Source of the DNA: Cohnella nanjingensis
Lineage (GTDB): Bacteria; Bacillota; Bacilli; Paenibacillales; Paenibacillaceae
Assembly (NCBI RefSeq): GCF_014212125.1
Contig: NZ_JACJVP010000047.1
Location: 1-64,000, forward strand
Direction: 5' to 3'
Length of the DNA: 64,000 bases
Positions 59,985-64,000 of this stretch are shown here, one piece after another. The position numbers and the translations under genes were made by a program. The notes below the pieces were generated by a model. It did no database searches, had not been told where the DNA came from, and saw only the letters and a list, made by a program, of their open reading frames with translations. Numbering within the stretch: position 1 is the first letter of the stretch; each line of letters starts with the position of its first letter.

Positions 59985-60038
59985 GCGCGCGTTCCTCCCC
60001 CGTATGAATGGAATTCCCGGCATTCGTCCCGGATGAAT

Positions 60039-60052
60039 TTTAAACGCTTTCA
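60039..60052 (-). promoter_or_regulatory. cre-like box upstream of the acyl-CoA synthetase gene
   Basis: The minus strand reads TGAAAGCGTTTAAA, matching cre at all but one fixed position (A for C near the end). It lies about 55 bp before the start codon. Repression of fatty-acid activation by CcpA is known in Bacillus, so the site is plausible. Confidence 0.55.
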
Positions 60053-60298
60053 AATGAATGGGTTTGGATCATTTTATTCCGAGCCCCGCCCCTCGTATGC
60101 CAGGACGCGCTAATAAGGCCGCCGCATGCCAGAAAAAAAACGGCCTGGAACTCCGGCGGCCCAGGCCGTCGAGAACCGCTGGGCCGAGGCGAGATTCGCG
60201 AAATAAAAAAGCGCTGAGAAGTCTCCAAGACTTTCTCGGCACTCTGTGTTGTTCTTCGTACATTTGGCTCGTCTTCGCCGCAACAAGGCTAATGTGAT

Positions 60299-60540
60299 GT
60301 ACCCAGTACGTCTCTTTGCGAGTCTTCGCTGCTTCTGGGCCAAAGTGTCGTACCCAGTACGTCTCTTTGCGCAACTTCGCCGCTTCTGGGCCGAAGTGTC
60401 GTACCCAGTACGTCTCTTTGCGCAACTTCGCCGCTTCTGGGCCGAAGTGTCGTACCCAGTACGTCTCTTTGCGCAACTTCGCCGCTTCTAGGCCAAAGTA
60501 TCGTACCCAGTACGTCTCTTGGCTGGTCCTCGACCGTAAC
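60299..60540. repeat. tandem array A4, 51 bp x 5
   Basis: GTACCCAGTACG starts at 60299, 60350, 60401, 60452 and 60503, exactly 51 bp apart. Each unit carries the short inverted repeat CGTAC-CCA-GTACG and a second one, CTTCG to CGAAG, across the linker. The first linker and the last unit are the most diverged. It lies between the acyl-CoA synthetase start and the end of the next minus-strand gene. Confidence 0.93.
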
Positions 60541-60677
60541 AAGCCGCCGGGAAACCGGCGGCCCGCTAACTTGACTCCATAGACAGCTCCGTTCGACCGA
60601 ACTGCTAGCGAACCGCTCACATTAAACCGCGCCGAGCGGCGCATCTATCGCGGGCGCTCTAACGGCTCGCCTCCAGC

Positions 60678-61244
60678 CTACCGGAGCAGATCCTGCAGAT
60701 CCTTCAGCGTCGGCTTGTGGAACGACACGACGACTTCGCCATCCCTTACGTTCACGTCCTTCACCTTCATCAGCTTCGGCAGCTCGCGGCCGAGCGGAAT
60801 CACCACGTCGTCGAAGTTGTCGGCAGGCAAGCCGACGTCCTTCACGGACGCTTTCTCTACCGTCGCCGTCAGATTGGGATCGTCCCAGGATAGCCGGTAG
60901 GTCAGCGTCAGGCCGACGGGCACCCGGTCCGCGACCCGGATATTGAGATCCGCGACGAGCCGATCGGTCCCGGACAGGCGGAACGCCGCTCCCTGAATCA
61001 CAACATCCTTGCTGTACTGCGGATTGCGGGCGATCGAGGCCTTGGCCAGATTGTTCACGTCGGCCTCCGTCAGGACGAGCTCGGTGGACAACCGCCGCAG
61101 CATGTCGAGACCGCGCTGCTCGAGCGGCACTTCCTCGTACTGCAGATCGAGCTTCTTGTCGGGCGACACGTACCAATAAGCCAATGCCCCGCCCGCCCCG
61201 ACGAAGACGATCAGCACGATTATGGCGATCAACAGTTTTTTCAT
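60678..61244 (-). CDS. single-pass membrane protein of unknown function
   Basis: The 188-residue protein has an N-terminal anchor (about 4-24) followed by a soluble, probably external domain with many short beta strands (VIQGAAFRLSGTDRLVADLN, VPVGLTLTYRLSWD, VNVRDGEVVVSFHKP). The layout resembles YpmS-type (DUF2140) proteins, but I cannot confirm the family. AAAGGGG lies upstream of the ATG at 61244. Confidence 0.72.
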   Translation of the reverse strand: MKKLLIAIIVLIVFVGAGGALAYWYVSPDKKLDLQYEEVPLEQRGLDMLRRLSTELVLTEADVNNLAKASIARNPQYSKDVVIQGAAFRLSGTDRLVADLNIRVADRVPVGLTLTYRLSWDDPNLTATVEKASVKDVGLPADNFDDVVIPLGRELPKLMKVKDVNVRDGEVVVSFHKPTLKDLQDLLR

Positions 61245-61294
61245 GAATAGACGTCCCCTTTCCCTGGTTCGGCCGCGCGCTGGGCAACTACCGA

Positions 61295-61323
61295 TTGACT
61301 TCCGCCTTACGTAAGAGTATAAC
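61295..61323 (+). promoter_or_regulatory. promoter of the T-box-ilvA transcript
   Basis: TTGACT (61295-61300) and TATAAC (61318-61323) are exactly 17 bp apart, just before the leader. Confidence 0.82.
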
Positions 61324-61330
61324 ATTATAT

Positions 61331-61621
61331 AAATTCAATGACGGGAACGCGTTCCCCGGACTCCTCGAACCCCAGAGAGTCGGCGCTTGCTGCGAGCCGA
61401 CGTTCGAACCCGGCCGAATATCCTCCCCGAGAAGCCGCGCCGAATCACAAGATCTGCTGCCGCTAGGCGCGGACGGAAGCCCCCGTTAGAGAGGCAGCGT
61501 CTGTCTGGACGCGACGAAGAGCGCCGCATCCCCTTGCGATCCCCCGCGATCGGAGGCCGTTGCGGAATTAGGGTGGTAACACGGAGATCATCCGTCCCTT
61601 TATGAGGGGCGGTTTTTTGTT
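61331..61621 (+). ncRNA. T-box leader controlling ilvA
   Basis: The conserved T-box core AGGGTGGTAACACGG is at 61570-61584, followed by a terminator (arms CCGTCCC and GGGGCGG, then TTTTTT; 61592-61619) that competes with the antiterminator. Upstream, AGAGAGTCGGCG and TGCGAGCCGACG form the typical lower stem I region. ATC at 61430-61432 in the bulge GAATATCC is the likely specifier codon, matching isoleucine. Uncharged tRNA-Ile should prevent termination and raise ilvA expression. Confidence 0.9.
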
Positions 61622-61744
61622 TTTCCGGCATCCTGCGGGGAGAGGACGCTTGCGCGTCCGCCCGAATTCGAACCGTCAACCGCGAGCGCCGGCGCCATCT
61701 GCGCCGCTCTCTTCTCTTACCCTCTATCAGAAAGGAAGATCGCC

Positions 61745-63019
61745 ATGTCCGATCCGATGTCCGCCGCCCCCCTTCCCGCCGTCCGTCTGGAGGATATCCT
61801 TCAAGCCTCCCACGTGCTCCGGGACGTCATCGTCCCCACGCCGCTCCAGCCGAACCGCTCGCTGTCCGCCAAGCACGGCTGCAACGTCCTCCTCAAGCGC
61901 GAGGATCTGCAGGTGGTCCGTTCGTTCAAGATTCGCGGCGCCTACAACTTGATCTCCTCGCTGCCCGAGTCCGAGCGGGCCCGCGGCGTCGTGTGCGCCA
62001 GCGCCGGCAATCACGCCCAAGGGGTCGCGTACTCCTGCCAAGCGCTCGGCATCCCCGGGATCATCTATATGCCCGCCACCACGCCGCGGCAGAAGATTAA
62101 CCAAGTGAAGCTGTTCGGAGGGGACAACGTCGAGGTTCGCCTGATCGGCGACACCTTCGACGACGCCTATGCCGAAGCGATCCGCGCCAGCCGCGAGACG
62201 GACATGTCCTTCGTGCATCCGTTCGACGATCCGCGGATCGTCGCGGGCAACGGCACGGTAGGCAAAGAGATCTACGAGACCAGCCGGCAGCCGATCGACG
62301 TGCTGCTCGTCACGGTCGGCGGGGGCGGCCTGGCTGCGGGGGTCGCCGCCTACGTAAAGACGGTCAGCCCCTCCACCGTCATCATCGGCGTCGAACCGGA
62401 AGGCGCCCCTTCCATGCGCGCGTCGCTGGACGAACAGGCGGTCGTGACGCTGGAGGAGATCGACAAGTTCGTGGACGGAGCCGCCGTGAAGCGGGTCGGG
62501 GATCTCACCTACGCGCTCTGCCGCGAGCTGCTGGACGACGTCGTCGTCGTGCCGGAAGGCCGCATCTGCACGACGATCCTGGAGCTGTACAACGAGCATG
62601 CCATCGTAGCCGAGCCAGCGGGCGCGCTCACGGTCGCGGCGTTGCCGATGCTGGCCGACCGCCTCGCCGGCAAGAACGTCGTCTGCATCGTCAGCGGCGG
62701 CAACAACGACGTCGACCGGATGCAGGAGATCAAGGAACGCTCGCTCATCTACGAGGGACTGAAGCATTATTTCATGATCAACTTCCCGCAGCGCGCGGGC
62801 GCGCTGCGCGAGTTCCTCGACGACGTGCTCGGCCCAAGCGACGACATCGTGCAATTCGAATATACGAAGAAGCACAACAAGGAGAACGGACCGGCGCTCG
62901 TCGGCATCGAGCTGAAGAGCCCGGACGACTACGATCCGCTAGTCGAGCGCATGACGCGCAAGGGATTCCGCTACGTCGAGCTGAACAAGGATCCCCAGCT
63001 GTTCAATTTGCTAATTTGA
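61745..63019 (+). CDS. ilvA: threonine dehydratase (threonine ammonia-lyase)
   Basis: The 424-residue PLP enzyme has the lysine in VRSFKIRGAYN (Lys62), SAGNHAQGVAYS, GGGGLAAGVAAY and VVCIVSGGNND. A short C-terminal regulatory domain (about 335-424) makes it the Bacillus-length form. It converts threonine to 2-oxobutyrate, the first step to isoleucine. AAAGGAAG precedes the ATG at 61745. Regulated by the T-box leader upstream. Confidence 0.95.
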   Translation: MSDPMSAAPLPAVRLEDILQASHVLRDVIVPTPLQPNRSLSAKHGCNVLLKREDLQVVRSFKIRGAYNLISSLPESERARGVVCASAGNHAQGVAYSCQALGIPGIIYMPATTPRQKINQVKLFGGDNVEVRLIGDTFDDAYAEAIRASRETDMSFVHPFDDPRIVAGNGTVGKEIYETSRQPIDVLLVTVGGGGLAAGVAAYVKTVSPSTVIIGVEPEGAPSMRASLDEQAVVTLEEIDKFVDGAAVKRVGDLTYALCRELLDDVVVVPEGRICTTILELYNEHAIVAEPAGALTVAALPMLADRLAGKNVVCIVSGGNNDVDRMQEIKERSLIYEGLKHYFMINFPQRAGALREFLDDVLGPSDDIVQFEYTKKHNKENGPALVGIELKSPDDYDPLVERMTRKGFRYVELNKDPQLFNLLI

Positions 63020-63102
63020 CCTCCGGTTAATTTGGTATTTACAAAGGTACATTACATTAAAATAAGGAGTGAAAGCAGAAGCAAGATAAAGGAGCGGGAA
63101 CG

Positions 63103-64000
63103 ATGGGGGAACAGCCGGAGATGACGACCCTGCCCCGGAGAGGACCGAAGGTACTTATCCTGTATGCGCAATTCGGAGAAGGCCACTGGCAGGCGGCGCA
63201 AGCGTTGAAAGCGGGCTTCGAACGGCACGGCATCGCGGACGTGCGCCTCCTCGACCTGATGGCCGAATCGCATCCGATCGTGAACGGCGTCAGCCGGTTC
63301 GTCTATCGCAACAGCTATGCGTACTGGCCGCAGGTCTACGGCTGGGTGTACGCGGCCACGAAGGACATGAAGCCCCGCTCGCTGTTCGCCCATTGGCTGC
63401 ATTCGTTCGGGGCGGACACGATGAAGCGCCTCATCCGGCGCGAGCAGCCGGACATCGTCATTCATACGTTTCCCGCCCTCGTGCTGCCCGCGATGGCCGG
63501 CCGGCTCGGTCGTCGCATCCGGATGTACAACGTCGTCACCGACTTCGAGCTTCACATGCGCTGGGTGCACCCGCAGGTGAACAAATATTATGTCGCGACC
63601 GAGGATCTGCGCGACCAGCTGGCCGGAACGGGCGTGCCGCGGGAGCGCATCGCCGTCACCGGCATCCCGCTGCGCGGCGCCTTCGGCCGGGGGCACGGGC
63701 GCAGCGCCTTGGCGGCCGCCGCGGCGCGATACGGGCTGGACGCCCGCCGCCCCGTCGTGCTCGTCATGGCCGGCGCCCAGGGCGCGCTCCCGGGCGTCCG
63801 CGAGCTGTGCGGCCGCCTGTGCGCGGAGCCGGGCGTGCAGACGGCGATCGTCTGCGGCCGCAATCGCGCCCTGGCGGACGACCTGCGGCTCGCCTTCGCC
63901 GGGAATGGGAACGTCGCGGTCTTCGATTACGTAGAGCAAATCGACGAGCTGATGGGGCTGTCGACCTGCATCGTCACGAAGCCGGGCGGGTTGACGCTGT
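63103..64000 (+). CDS. UgtP-like diacylglycerol glucosyltransferase (cut by window edge)
   Basis: The open frame runs from ATG 63103 to the right edge (about 299 residues visible). It begins with KVLILYAQFGEGHWQAAQAL, the donor-binding start of the MGDG synthase family. IHTFPALVLPAMAG, VVTDFELHMRWVHPQVNKYY, GIPLRGAF and KPGGLTL follow, all typical of UgtP/MGDG synthase-like enzymes. The family adds sugars to diacylglycerol to make glycolipids and lipoteichoic acid anchor. GGAG lies 8 nt before the ATG. The C-terminal third is outside the window. Confidence 0.88.
   Translation, partial: MGEQPEMTTLPRRGPKVLILYAQFGEGHWQAAQALKAGFERHGIADVRLLDLMAESHPIVNGVSRFVYRNSYAYWPQVYGWVYAATKDMKPRSLFAHWLHSFGADTMKRLIRREQPDIVIHTFPALVLPAMAGRLGRRIRMYNVVTDFELHMRWVHPQVNKYYVATEDLRDQLAGTGVPRERIAVTGIPLRGAFGRGHGRSALAAAAARYGLDARRPVVLVMAGAQGALPGVRELCGRLCAEPGVQTAIVCGRNRALADDLRLAFAGNGNVAVFDYVEQIDELMGLSTCIVTKPGGLTL

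Noticed and set aside
61426-61436. TAT (Tyr) or AAT (Asn) as T-box specifier
   Set aside because: The downstream gene is ilvA, which fits Ile; the ATC in the same bulge is the better choice, though a structural model should settle it.

Overview
The window is high-GC Firmicutes DNA. Strong purine-rich Shine-Dalgarno sites, Bacillus-style promoters, a T-box leader, a preQ1-I riboswitch, cre sites, a caa3 oxidase operon with a cytochrome c-tailed subunit II, a YhcN-type spore lipoprotein, LipO/LplB/LplC-type sugar importers and YesM/YesN-type regulators together point to a spore-forming member of the Paenibacillaceae (Paenibacillus/Cohnella type). I saw no rRNA, tRNA, CRISPR array, prophage or intact insertion sequence. 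It looks like ordinary chromosome with many carbohydrate-related accessory loci.

Layout. 0.5-8.7 kb: queuosine-precursor transporter under a preQ1-I riboswitch, ROK sugar kinase, a LuxR-type HTH remnant, a BNR/YCF48-like lipoprotein, lspA, a small exported protein, a sigma factor/DUF4179 pair, and lrgAB-type genes. 9.7-13.6 kb: a GH2 glycosidase divergent from an ArsR-type regulator with a large C-terminal domain. 13.7-20.9 kb: YesN/YesM two-component system, sugar ABC importer and a glycerophosphodiester phosphodiesterase, all on the minus strand. 21.4-27.3 kb: phytanoyl-CoA dioxygenase-like protein with a divergent AraC regulator, a repeat-rich gap with a broken FMN-binding gene, an MTHFR-family gene and an MFS exporter. 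27.7-35.7 kb: an eight-gene minus-strand catabolic operon (three TIM-barrel sugar isomerase-like proteins, a Gfo/Idh dehydrogenase, an ABC importer and an AraC regulator) behind a perfect cre box. Its first gene appears frameshifted at codon 2.

36-40.3 kb: OmpR-type two-component system convergent with an extracytosolic flavin electron-transfer set (FMN-binding protein, ApbE, RnfD-like membrane protein). 40.5-44.9 kb: a YtrA-type GntR regulator with two ABC systems and a clear promoter/operator. 45.6-50.1 kb: an RluA-type pseudouridine synthase with a long Gly/Arg-rich tail, a decayed AlkD-like gene, and an MHYT-PAS-GGDEF-EAL protein. 50.2-55.8 kb: cytochrome caa3 oxidase (ctaCDEF) plus ctaG and a DUF420 gene, with a canonical promoter and two ResD-like boxes. 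56-64 kb: YhcN-like lipoprotein, a small unknown protein, a membrane-anchored FHA protein, an acyl-CoA synthetase, a small membrane-anchored protein, T-box-ilvA, and a UgtP-like glycosyltransferase cut by the window edge.

The most unusual feature is a set of intergenic tandem arrays. Four arrays have unrelated sequences but nearly the same period (51, 51, 52 and 51 bp), and each unit carries a short inverted repeat. A fifth, degenerate set at 9.4-9.6 kb is spaced about 50 bp. The shared spacing without shared sequence is not explained by any gene in the window.
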